47,450 nucleotides of DNA. Source: Solicoccozyma terricola (lineage: Eukaryota > Basidiomycota > Tremellomycetes > Filobasidiales > Piskurozymaceae). Positions 11,855 through 20,189 of this stretch are shown here, in pieces (the stretch's first letter is position 1; each line of letters begins with the position of its first letter). The notes beneath the pieces were generated by a model. That model was not told the DNA's origin. It ran no database searches and saw only the letters and a list, made by a program, of their open reading frames with translations. The stretch covers positions 714,271 through 761,720 of the forward strand of contig BCLD01000016.1 in assembly GCA_001600875.1 (NCBI GenBank), read 5' to 3'. The position numbers were made by a program, and so were the translations under genes.

Positions 11855-12358
11855 TGCAGAAAAAGTTTCGAAGGGACTCCTTTTTTTTTTTTCGAGACGA
11901 GGGATCGAGATGATGAAAAAAAAAAAAAATGCTCACCGACCATCATCACTCCATAGCATAGGTATTTTCCCATTCTCACTCTCATCCACCAGTTCGAAAT
12001 TCAATCTCTGCACCCCATCCGCATCTTCCTCTCCACCAGCATCAACCCCCCTCTCATCCACCACCTGCACGGCATCCTGTCTATCTCTCCTCTTCTTCTT
12101 CTTCTTCCCTGGTGTACTCTCTGCCTCAGCACCACCAACGACCGAGGACGATATATCGATCACCCTCCTGGGCTGGGTAGGAGTCAACCCATCCTCAGCC
12201 CTCCGACTCTTCCTCCCTTCCTCTCCCGCCCTGCCCAACGAGGACGGAGTGGAACCCTCACCCTTCTCCCGCCGTCGTCTGCGAGGAGTGGATGCAGGGG
12301 ACGACGGGGATGGGGATGAAAGAGTGAGTTTGGAAGAGGAAGCGACGGGATTGTACAT
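7956..12358 (-). CDS. UTP17: Small-subunit processome t-UTP protein Utp17/Nan1 (WDR75)
   Basis: WD40 scaffold of the t-UTP/UTP-A complex that binds nascent pre-rRNA in the nucleolus. Exons (minus): 11937-12358, 11394-11767, 10230-11313, 9962-10161, 9680-9709, 9172-9435, 8307-9107, 7956-8227; 1148 aa. The N-terminus is a charged disordered region with GKKKKKRR. WD repeats include DGTVKIWDW, GQVRLWY, DGTAKLW and ALTLWDTRS; the order of blades and the conserved segment LPPVDLLLDKFLDD near the C-terminus fit WDR75/Nan1. The C-terminal tail is Lys/Ser-rich. The 30-nt exon 9680-9709 (KKGVPETKE) keeps frame whether included or skipped; I include it because it separates two long introns, one with a strong snoRNA candidate and one with a weaker one. 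Intron 1 (11768-11936) has poly(A)/poly(T) tracts. The ATG at 12356-12358 is the first true ATG. It shares a 276-bp divergent promoter with the Pex-like gene. Confidence 0.9.
9514..9616 (-). ncRNA. Candidate second intronic box C/D snoRNA (25S rRNA guide)
   Basis: In the neighbouring UTP17 intron 9436-9679, sense strand. A box-C-like GGGATGA (9605-9611, one mismatch to RTGATGA) and box D CTGA (9518-9521) are flanked by a 4-bp stem, GTCC with GGAC. The internal stretch CAAGCUCAACAG (complement of 9581-9592) is a perfect 12-nt match to the universally conserved 25S/28S segment CUGUUGAGCUUG, and ends one nucleotide before CUCA, a plausible degenerate box D'. Weaker than the other snoRNA because boxes C and D' deviate and the stem is short; the guide match is what makes it credible. 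Confidence 0.55.
9801..9900 (-). ncRNA. Intronic box C/D snoRNA, predicted 5.8S rRNA 2'-O-methylation guide
   Basis: In the UTP17 intron 9710-9961, sense strand. Box C GTGATGA is at 9885-9891 and box D CTGA at 9809-9812, 83 nt end to end, a typical C/D size. The flanks form a perfect 8-bp terminal stem: AAATCTCC (9893-9900) with GGAGATTT (9801-9808). Directly upstream of box D the RNA reads GUUCUGCAAUU, complementary to AAUUGCAGAA of 5.8S rRNA (10 Watson-Crick pairs plus a G-U). The fifth nucleotide upstream of box D pairs with the G of AAUUG, which corresponds to human 5.8S Gm75, guided in humans by SNORD96. A second CTGA (near 9856-9859) may be box D'. The host encodes an rRNA-processing factor, as is common for snoRNA hosts. 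Boxes, stem and guide are seen directly; modification is inferred. Confidence 0.85.
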
Positions 12359-12634
12359 ATTGTTGAAGAGGGAAGAGGGGACGAGGAGGGGGGGAGGAAT
12401 TTGCTGAGAAGCGTTGAACCAAAAAAGTCGCGCCAGGACGGGCACGTGATATGAATAATTCGCGGGTAATCCGCGGATTGTCGGGTCAGAAAAGGGATGA
12501 ACGTCACGTGATCCTATATTCCCCCGCTGATATTCCGCGGATTGGCCTTTTCTGTCGGCTAATGGGTACCATTTACCTCCTCACCGTACTTTCCCACTCC
12601 AATACACCCATCCCTCCCATACACCCATCCCACC
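12359..12634. promoter_or_regulatory. Divergent promoter UTP17 / Pex-like gene with two CACGTGAT sites
   Basis: 276 bp between two divergent ATGs. CACGTGAT occurs at 12443-12450 and CACGTGAT again at 12505-12512; CCGCGGATTG occurs twice (12471-12480, 12535-12544). CACGTG is the core recognised by bHLH factors such as Cbf1. Paired spacing of about 62 bp suggests real sites, but binding is inferred. Confidence 0.5.
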
Positions 12635-13579
12635 ATGCGACCACCGCCTCTCCCACAGCGACACTTCCCCAAACCATCCTCACTACCCGCTTTCATCAAA
12701 CGACTCGGCTACATCGTATCCCTCACTCTCGGTGTTAGTGCAGCCGTCAGTTTGGTATGGTCCGTGAGTGTTCTCCCGTGTCCACGTTAGGGAATCATGG
12801 AGTACCACTTATTGGGTTCGTTCGGGTTTTTGGGGGGGAACTAGACTTTTTTGTTACCTCTTTTATATTCTACTTTCTCAGCGAGGAAAGCGGTGACAGA
12901 TCAACAAATCTCACAACTTGATACATTCATTCGATCCCTTACAATACTTCGCAAATCGAGTATATATCATAATCCAATCCCATCGCAATCATCACCAACT
13001 GCGGAGGAAGGAGATACACGAACTCGAGATGGTGTTGTCATTCAGAATCATGGGGAAAAAATGGAAGATTCTTTATTGATTGAAGATATCGATATCGATC
13101 CTTCCTTGACTCCCACCCCTACTACACGCATCACCTCACAACCCAACACATCCCCACTCTCCCTCTTATCAAAACTCACATCACTTCCTACCACACTACA
13201 TTCCCTATCATCCCACATGGACGCAACAACAACAACGCGAACATCACTCATCTCAACCATTCAATCATTCACATCCAAACTCCATACTGAAATCTTCATC
13301 TCATCACGTTCTAATCCCTCGACGTTTGGCGGTGTAGGAATGCATTCTCTAGATGATAATTTGGAAAAGGAAGGTGGTGGGAGGAAAGGAGTAGGGAAGG
13401 ATGAGAAATGGGATGAGATTAGGAAAGAGATTAGGTTGATTAAAGGAATGTTGTTGAGTCGGTGAGTCTGGCTGGGGTTATCAAGTTGGGGTGTGCCGTC
13501 CGGAAGGTATTGAAGAGTTGCGGCTGACTTGGGAATTGTTTGGGAATCGGATAGACGGAATCTTTGGTCTGGGGTATAG
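12635..13579 (+). CDS. Single-pass membrane protein, Pex14/Pex17-like
   Basis: Three exons: 12635-12763, 12845-13461, 13555-13579; 256 aa. Exon 1 gives a Pro-rich N-terminus then a hydrophobic segment (LGYIVSLTLGVSAAVSLVWS) continuing into TFLLPLLYSTFSARKAV, so one membrane anchor around residues 27-55. The remainder is Ser/Thr-rich with a predicted helix (ISQLDTFIRSLTILRK), and ends EIRLIKGMLLSRRNLWSGV. The motif I-K-G-x-L-L-S-R-R-N near the C-terminus resembles the tail of filamentous-fungal Pex14/17 (Pex33-type) peroxins, docking factors for peroxisomal matrix import. If the last intron is not removed, the frame stops at TGA 13463-13465 and loses this tail; the third exon restores the family-like ending. 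Similarity is short, so function is tentative; a generic hypothetical membrane protein is the alternative. Confidence 0.6.
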
Positions 13580-13898
13580 TAAAAAGATCATTTGTGAACT
13601 TTGCATGTTGGTTATGGCAGTAGTGGAGAGCAGACTTTCACGAGGAGATGTATGATATTTAACGAAATTTCGATTTATCATCGGGATCGTTGGAGAATGT
13701 TCTCGGTATTTGCTCAGCAGATCTGGTCGAACTTTTGGCGTTTCCCAATATCAACCTCCCATCCTTTTGATGCAATGTAATGTGATTATCAAGCTACAAA
13801 AAGACATAAATACAGTTCAACCTATTTAGATCCATAATCTAATTTGCCAAGGATCCCACCAACCCCCCCCCCCCCCCCNCTTCCATTCATCGCCACTC
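13580..13898. other. Convergent 3' intergenic gap with poly-C tract
   Basis: Between the Pex-like gene (+) and COQ7 (-). Holds an 18-nt C run interrupted by an N (about 13864-13880) just beyond the COQ7 stop. No gene seen. Confidence 0.5.
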
Positions 13899-14871
13899 TC
13901 AAACCCTTCCAGCAACCCAAATAGCACCTCTACATCCAACCTCAATCACACTACTCAATAACGCATGTGCAGGAGCCATCTGTGCTCCATTATCAACGGC
14001 CGTATCGAGGTGCTCGAGTTCATCATCTCTGAATTCCGTCAGGACGGAGAGAAGGAGTGGAAGGGATGGGTGAGTTGGGTGGTGAGTTGTTGAGGAGAGG
14101 GTGGAAGTGGGTGTAGATGAGTGATCGGTAGGGGGTGTGAGGGGAGAGGAATGGTCGATTGGAGAGGTGGATGGAGGAGGTAACATCTCCTTGAGCGCTT
14201 TGATCTGACTATCCGAGTTCAAACCCGCCCAGCATCAGCCGGGGATGTGTTTTACACCTCGGGATTCGGATTTTATCCGATCTCCAATTCACTCACTCAT
14301 CGTAATGTTCCCCGATGACTGTCTCTACGGCCTCGGTACAAGCCATCAATGATTTCTTCCCCATTAGTGCTGTGACAACTCCTAGTCCCATCGCTGCACC
14401 TTTCCAGATCGGATAGAGTACGGTCGGTCGGACTCGATGTTGATGTTGAATCGAGTCCATCGTTCGGAGATGATGTCGTTCGGTTTCCCACATTTCCTAG
14501 TTCCCCAGGGAGAGATGTCGTTATTTAGATCAAGCAACTCAAACAGACGATAAACGAACAACTCTCACCTCAACCTGCTTAGCCGTGGCTTTATCACCTT
14601 TCAAATCCATCACCAACTTTTGACCTCTGTATATCCAATTAGCTCCGAGCTCCCCAGCCTGATCGACTCTGATCGTTCGTTCAAGTAATGTCCGCTGCTC
14701 TGGTGTGAGATCGGTGGGTGTTGAGGATGTAGCGGGTGTTGAGGAACCGGTTGGTTGATGGTAGGCATGCGATGCAAGACCTCGAGACAGAGGAGGAAGA
14801 CGGGAAGTCGATGCGATCGGTTGGAGAAGGGATGTACTGGCAAGGAAGCGGCTGATGGGTGGCCTGGTCAT
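13899..14871 (-). CDS. COQ7: 5-demethoxyubiquinone hydroxylase Coq7
   Basis: Mitochondrial di-iron monooxygenase that hydroxylates demethoxyubiquinone in the penultimate step of coenzyme Q synthesis, inner membrane. Exons (minus): 14569-14871, 14297-14496, 13899-14208; 270 aa. The N-terminus is a Ser/Arg presequence. Ligand motifs of the family are intact: RVDQAGELGANWIYRGQ, EEMWETERHHL, VETVIGEHYDDQI and FRDDELEHLDTAVDNGA. Between the last two there is an insertion rich in Pro/Ser/Thr (about residues 180-215: TSPIDHSSPL..., STLSSTTHHPTHPS) that makes it longer than the usual 200-230 aa and looks lineage-specific. The start ATG at 14869-14871 is divergent to VMA12, 193 bp away. Confidence 0.96.
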
Positions 14872-15064
14872 GGTTGGAAGGGTGATCCGAAGATGCCGAT
14901 GTCGAGGTGGCAGTAGTAGTGAGAGTGGATGTTGGATGTTGGATGATGTCGATGTCACAAGTCCAGATTCGATCGAGAACGACGCGGTTGATTCATCCCT
15001 CCGTCAGGCATATTCATACGGTCAACATCCACAATGCAGCTTGTGGCTTGTCCTCGGTAGTATC

Positions 15065-16245
15065 ATGCCCACCACCACCACCGACACCACCGACACCGCC
15101 GTCGACCTTCTCAGCCTGACGCAGGACCTCAAACAAACCCTTCAAGCACTCCTGCATGAGAGCTTGGAACCAGTGTTACCCGTCGACATCCGGCAGAGAT
15201 TGATTGCTCGTCCCGAACTATACTCGCATGCAGACGATGGAGTAAAGCCACATGAGGATCCACTGGAGATACAGCCGTACTATGCAACGTCACAAGAACA
15301 GTTGTCTTCTGATGTTGGTGAACGGGAAGATGATGGAACAGCCGACGATGAATCTTGGGTCGAAAGGTCACTCCTCGTTGATATCGCGAGGTGGTCACGG
15401 CATCCTAAATCCTCCAAATCATTACGAAGAGCTCATTTAGGTACGCCCTGGGAACAGTTTGCACCACATATCAAGATCTAGGGACCCAAGATCTAACAAT
15501 TCACCCCAAATCCCTCTACTCAGACCCTCACGATTACTCCCTCATCGCCCTTTGCGCAGGCACCAAAACATACATAACCCCAGCTCAACGTCGATTATTC
15601 GCTTCAAATCCACGAACAGCATCTTCCTTCCTCCCTTCTCATCTTATCCCACCTGATCCTTTATCATCCACCTTGAGCATCGGACATGAATATAGGATCG
15701 CAAGTAGAGAATTAAGTGCGATCGCGAATGTGGTTTTTTCAGTGGGTGGGGTTGCAGGTGCGGTTTGGTGGGTTTGTCAGAGTAGTGCTGGGATGAGTCG
15801 AGAGTTGGTGGGTTTTCGCTTCGGTGTGCGCTGGAAACCTCTGCAGATACTGACTGATGACTAGGGGTGTAAACAACAGTCGACTCTAATAGCGATCCTT
15901 TGCGCTCTCGTCGTCCTTTTCGCTGAAATATGGCTATACATCTCGGTATCATCTCGAGTTTCAAAAGCGAAAATCGCAGAAGGAGAAGCGATGAGGAATG
16001 AGGTTGTTGTGGGTATGAAAGGGTTGGATGATGTTGAGGGGTTGGATGTTTTAGAGAATCGGAGGATGGTTGGGTTGGTGGAGTTGGAGAATGCTGAGGA
16101 GGAAGAGGAGGAGGACAATGAGACGATGAGGACGAACACTGAATCTAAAGAAGACATTCAAATAGAACCTGTGACTACAATCCCAGCATCAGACGTGGAA
16201 GCAACAACGACGATTCGACTACGACGAAGACCACTGAAAAGTTAA
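15065..16245 (+). CDS. VMA12: V-ATPase assembly factor Vma12 (ER membrane)
   Basis: Vma12 (Vph2/TMEM199) with Vma22 stabilises the V-ATPase Vph1 subunit in the ER. Exons: 15065-15440, 15482-15807, 15865-16245; 360 aa. Recognised from the pattern YRIASRELSAIANVVFSVGG, AGAVWWVC (TM1), then LIAILCALVVLFAEIWLYI (TM2), two adjacent membrane helices after a soluble N-terminal domain, followed by an acidic cytosolic tail (ENAEEEEEEDNE). N-terminal residues 1-125 include a TTDTTDTAVDLL start and a helical region. The first intron is only 41 nt (15441-15481), the shortest in the window, and its removal is essential because the unspliced frame stops in it. Divergent from COQ7. The 3' region is pyrimidine-rich. 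Confidence 0.88.
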
Positions 16246-16661
16246 TGCTTCGGTTTGTTACGAAATAGTTTATATGCTCATTTGCCCATATACAATTTCC
16301 CCGTTCGACTTGTCCGAAAAGTCTTCCTTTTTTCTTTGTTTGTCTTCTTCTTGCCACCCCGTTCCCTGTCCGCAATCGTGGACGTTTTAAACGAAACCCA
16401 ATTATTGCTTTTTCTACTTCATTTCCCAATTCCCATCTACCGTCCGGGCCGTCGCCAACGACTCTATTCCTTTCATTCCTTGTTCTGTTCTTGTAACCTC
16501 TTCATTTCCCATATATGCGGATTCACAAATTCCTGCTTTTCCAAAATCTCTCTAGATAGATCCTTTGCACCTGATATCCAACCCAAGCAATTCTAATCTC
16601 CACCGAAAAAAAAAAGAAAAAAAGAAAAAAAAGGATATACACATCAGTTACCCCTCAAAGA
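16246..16661. other. Convergent 3' intergenic gap, pyrimidine-rich with poly-A stretch
   Basis: Between VMA12 (+) and the SET-domain gene (-). T/C-rich on the plus strand with A-rich stretch near 16606-16633; likely 3'-UTR sequence of both genes. No gene seen. Confidence 0.5.
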
Positions 16662-17794
16662 CTACACCGCACCATGCAAAATCCACCAACTCACAGATTC
16701 ACCACAACCACATTGAAATCCCCTATCCATCTCCCATTCCGTAGAAGGATAGAAAAATGTCAAAGCCTGACCTTTTGGAATCGGTTTGGATAAGGATTTG
16801 AGTGTCCATTTAGAGGGTGAAGAAGAGGAGAGGTCGAATGCAGTGTTTGGAGTGCATGAGTGATTGACTGGGATAGTTTGAAGAAGAAAAGGAACAAGGC
16901 GATGTGTGTGTGTGTGTGTGTGTCAGCGTGTAGATCAATATCAAAAAAAAAGTATCAGTGTTCATTCGACACAATCAATCACACCGAACGCTCTTCAAGG
17001 AAGACGAAGGAATTCATAATGATGAATGAAACTCTTCGCCTGTACTTAGGCAGAGCAGTCCTTGCTACGTTTGCGAAAGGGGTATTGCTCGCTGTGCTCG
17101 GAGGACAGTATTCCTTCTTCGCATACGACAAGGGAGATGAGTGCTCGCTTCGCTCGCAAAGAGAATGAAGGCTCGCTATGCTGGTAAGATAATAGTCTTT
17201 GCTATGCAAAGAGAGAAGAGATGATTGCTCGCTTCATTCACGAAGAATATGATTGCTCGCTGCGCTCTCGGAAGAAGAGCTCCCTAACGAGAGCAAGGCA
17301 CTTTGTTCGCTCCGCAAAGAGATTCATGCTCGCTTCGTTCGCGAAAAAGGACCTACCAAACAGTAAATCCGAATTCAACTCGAAATGATCCGTCGAATTA
17401 ACCCCAAATTGAACCGACGAATACGCTTTAATCGGTGCGAGTGATATATTTGATAATACAGTGAGTACTGTATTTGGTTGAAGATCCTATATGGATTAAA
17501 AGAAAGGGATTTGGTGAATCGGGTCAGACCTTGGGCCTGGGCCGACTCGGAAAAAGGTAAACACACACCCACCTTCTCAGCAGCCAAACAACTATCAAAC
17601 CCATCCTCCTCATCCCCTGCATCCCTATCCCCATCCCTATCCGCATCTAAACCCCCACCACCACCTCCGCCAAGCACTACTTTAAACAACCCGTCATGAG
17701 TCGGTTTATATTTCAGTGCATGCGTCGCTGGGACAGGTTTTGAATATGGGATAGGAGGAGATGAAGGGAGGTGTGTGGTTATGAGGATGGTCAT
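16662..17794 (-). CDS. Small SET-domain protein with repeat-filled intron
   Basis: Exons (minus): 17573-17794, 17357-17486, 16662-16867; 185 aa. Exon 2 ends NSDLLF and exon 3 begins with the completing Val then NHSCTPNTAFDL, which together give the SET signature VNHSCxPN; ALTFFYPSTEWEM and GFQCGCGES follow, resembling the SET C-terminal turn and cysteine-rich post-SET of small fungal SET proteins. SET domains methylate lysines, but this one is short and lacks visible pre-SET; the first exon holds a 7-Gly/Asp-rich insertion (GGGGGGGLDADRDGDRDAGD). The intron between exons 2 and 3 (16868-17356) is 489 nt and carries the dispersed repeat. An alternative 33-nt intron at the end would move the stop to about 16645. 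Methyltransferase activity is inferred from family only. Confidence 0.75.
16903..16924. repeat. GT dinucleotide microsatellite
   Basis: About ten GT units inside the SET-gene intron, next to the acceptor-proximal end of the repeat-bearing intron. Confidence 0.8.
17030..17348 (-). repeat. Intron repeat array, copy 1 (SET-gene intron 2)
   Basis: In the sense (minus) direction this consists of degenerate units of roughly 27-36 nt with core GCGARCGNAGCGAGCA followed by a T/C-rich spacer (TCATCTCTTC-like). About eight units are recognisable. It includes the hairpin block GCTCTCGTTAGGGAGC at 17279-17294. No open frame is shared between copies. The same family occurs at 18465-18622, 22226-22340 and 30600-31512, each inside an intron and in sense orientation. 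Confidence 0.85.
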
Positions 17795-17818
17795 GATGGG
17801 ATGTAGCGATGTCTAGAT

Positions 17819-17863
<45 letters not shown>

Positions 17864-18254
17864 GGGGATGGAATGGTTTGAGTGTATCTGTGTGTGTGCG
17901 TTGCTGTCCTATCCCGTACCCTACATCCTTTGCTCTCTCTTCTCTCCTGTGTCTCACCGGTTCGGCCGGGTAACTGTTTCCACAGCTGAAATCAAATCTC
18001 GACCCGCCAACTCGTGTTTCAGCTTACGTCATGTGCACGTGACCCGGGATCGGGAACCAAGTTTCACATGTTTCCGACGATCCCTCCTTCCCTCCCCCAG
18101 CTTCCCGGCTCATTCCGGGGGGCGTCATACGTCATCTGCTTCCGGGCGAGTAGATAACAGGACACAAACATCCAGCTGTCCACACAAACACACACACCCA
18201 CCCATACATCCCACACATCCCACACATCCCACCTTGGAGCGTTGTATAGCAATC
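17795..18254. promoter_or_regulatory. Divergent promoter, SET gene / disordered-protein gene
   Basis: 460 bp. Holds a 44-nt G run at 17819-17862 directly upstream of the SET ATG, a CACGTGACC site (18036-18044), and a CCCACACAT tandem tract (about 18203-18232) just before the plus-strand gene. CACGTG is a bHLH-type core; its use here is inferred. Confidence 0.5.
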
Positions 18255-19852
18255 ATGCAAGGAGTAAGTGGAGTGTGGTGGACAGGCGAAGTAGTAGAGG
18301 AGACAGTGGAGGAGCACGGGAGTCGATGGAAAAGGCGTTCCTGATACAACGAAACGGTTACTGATGTTGATAACCACTTGCTTGCTTGCTCGCTTGCTCC
18401 GACCTATTGACTCGGATAGTTTATCGATCAAGCTAAGAATTTCACGGAGAGTGAGGCGGGACAAGAGGAGTTTGGTGAGTGAGAGGAGCGAGAATTCGTT
18501 TCTGTTGTCTTTGCGGTGCAAAGACCATGCTCCCGTTAGGGAGCTCTTTGTCTGCGAGCGCAGCGAGCATTCGTCTCTTCCGCGAACGTAGTGAGCAACA
18601 GTCTGCCTGAGCGTAGCGAAGAATTATTCTCCTTCTCCTTCTTCCTCTTCCGTCTCTTTCTCTGTCTTCTCTCCTTTCACTTCTTCTTTCTCTTCCGCGT
18701 CTTCTTCTTCCTTCTTCCTCTTCTTCTTCTTCCTTCTTCCTCCTCTTCTTCTTCGTCTTTTCTCATCCTATAGTAGAGCGTAGGGTGATTGCTCGTTGTA
18801 TCTAAGCGGGAAACTGACTGGGATGCTTTGGGGCTTGGTCCGGGTGATTATAGAGAAAGCTGTGAGGAATTCCTTTTATGACATCTTCGTCCTTGTTGAT
18901 ATCTCTAACCGTTCATTCGCTTCATCATTTTTCATTCTTTTAACAGACTGGAATCAACATCTCGTCTTACCTCGGTGGTGGCGGGGGAAACCAATCCGGT
19001 TCACAGAATCAACAAGGTGTGGAATCCACCACCCAACAAGGTCAATCTAATCCAAACAACAACGACGATGAGAATAATGAATTGAGTGGTGGGGTTGGTG
19101 GATACGATGATTGTGAGTTGGGGTTTCCCTCCACATTTCTTTTTCTTGCTTTTTTTCAAATTCCATAAAGGTGAAAAGAGTAGGGAGTGGTTATTAATTC
19201 CGCTTTGTGGTTGGGTAGCTACTTCGAGTGGTGGATATGGAAAGAATCAAGCTGGTGATTCGTTTTCTCGTCAGGTGAGGTCCTTCCCCCTTCCCCCTTC
19301 TCCCCCTTCTCCCCCCCTCCCCCACCTATCCACACGTCACCCATCCTTCCATTACTCCTTACACTCCCCAATGTCCATACCACCTTACCTCTTCCCCACC
19401 CCTTCACAGAATCAAATGGGAGCAGACACTCAAGGTCAATCCAACGACCAATCTGATACGTACCTTCCACAATCTGGTGGGACGGGCACTTCTACACCTG
19501 CTTATAGGCGTGAAGATGATGATGGTTCTGCTGGGTGAGTTTTTCGCTCCGTTTGAACGATGGGGCGTTTGGACCGCAGGGGAAAAAAAGGGGGGGGGGG
19601 GGGGCGGAGCTGGTGTGTGTGGTGGGGTTCTGAGGCTGATTGGGCTTTCATTTCATCGCTGCGTTGGATCTACGCTCTTGGATATAGTCTTGTGAGTGTT
19701 TGCACCGTTCCTCGATTCTTCTTGTTCGGGGAGGAATCATAGACGGAACCACTAATCGCGTCTCCCTTCCCTTGTATTTTTCACAGAACCCAAATGGGAA
19801 CAAAGACAAGACCAATAACACGCAACAAGAGGAGGACGAGGTTGAGATTTAA
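18255..19852 (+). CDS. Unrecognised Gly/Asn/Gln-rich disordered protein
   Basis: Not a family I recognise. Exons: 18255-18263, 18947-19112, 19219-19274, 19410-19534, 19688-19691, 19787-19852; 141 aa. The first exon encodes only Met-Gln-Gly. The product starts MQGTGINISSYLGGGGG, then Asn/Gln/Ser-rich segments (NQSGSQNQQGV, NPNNNDDENNE, GQSNDQSDTYLPQ) and an acidic end (QQEEDEVEI). No membrane segment, signal peptide or folded domain is visible; composition suggests a soluble, disordered, possibly stress-related protein. The 4-nt exon TCTT (19688-19691) is required to reach the last exon in the frame NPNGNKDKTNN that matches the composition and stops at TAA; direct splicing instead gives an Arg-rich tail. 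Intron 1 is 683 nt and holds a copy of the dispersed repeat plus a long CTT-rich tract. Moderately sure it is a gene, unsure of its exact exons. Confidence 0.6.
18465..18622 (+). repeat. Intron repeat array, copy 2 (disordered-protein gene intron 1)
   Basis: Sense-strand units such as TGCGAGCGCAGCGAGCATTC and CGCGAACGTAGTGAGCAACA. Contains the perfect hairpin GCTCCC-GTTA-GGGAGC at 18529-18544, preceded by GCAAAGACC as in copy 4. Followed by a CTT/TCC pyrimidine tract (18622-18775). A single further unit (GATTGCTCG) near 18787 is in the opposite sense. Confidence 0.85.
18622..18775 (+). repeat. CTT/TCC-rich pyrimidine tract in intron
   Basis: About 150 nt of almost pure C/T on the sense strand (cttcttcctc-like), in intron 1 of the disordered-protein gene. 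Low-complexity; no coding value. Confidence 0.8.
19688..19691 (+). other. Candidate 4-nt microexon of the disordered-protein gene
   Basis: Context GGATATAG|TCTT|GTGAGTG. It converts phase 2 to phase 0 so that the last exon reads NPNGNKDKTNNTQQEEDEVEI and stops. Confidence 0.5.
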
Positions 19853-20189
19853 GTTGGCCAGTGGAATGAAAAAGTTGAGAATGGTTCGGAAGAATGGATG
19901 ATTGGGTTTGCGGGATTGTATGTTGATGATATGAGACATGATAGACCAGATAATATTATTCCAAATCGATGCGGTATCTACTGTCGGAGTTCAATGAGAA
20001 CAAAATTGCAACATTTGGAGATGAATGAACCAGGTCATGTCTATGTAGAATATCTTATTGGGTTATACATTTGGAAACCAGATCCGGATGGAGTGTATCG
20101 TGATTCCGGGCTAATTCTATGGGATTCTGTCATCTGGGGATGTGCCTTCTATTCATCGGCGATATATTGCAAAACACGGAAAGGAACAT
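19853..20189. other. Convergent 3' intergenic gap
   Basis: Between the disordered-protein gene (+) and the CDF gene (-). AT-richer than its neighbours; open frames here show no family features. No gene or RNA motif recognised. Confidence 0.5.

Noticed and set aside
17045..17348. The repeat arrays as a CRISPR array
   Set aside because: Units are degenerate, spacing varies, there are no unique spacers of fixed size and the context is eukaryotic introns.
19787..19852. Direct splice of 19534 to 19787 for the disordered-protein gene
   Set aside because: Gives a Gly-Thr-Gln then strongly Arg/Lys-rich tail unlike the rest; the 4-nt microexon gives a better ending, though this remains to be shown.
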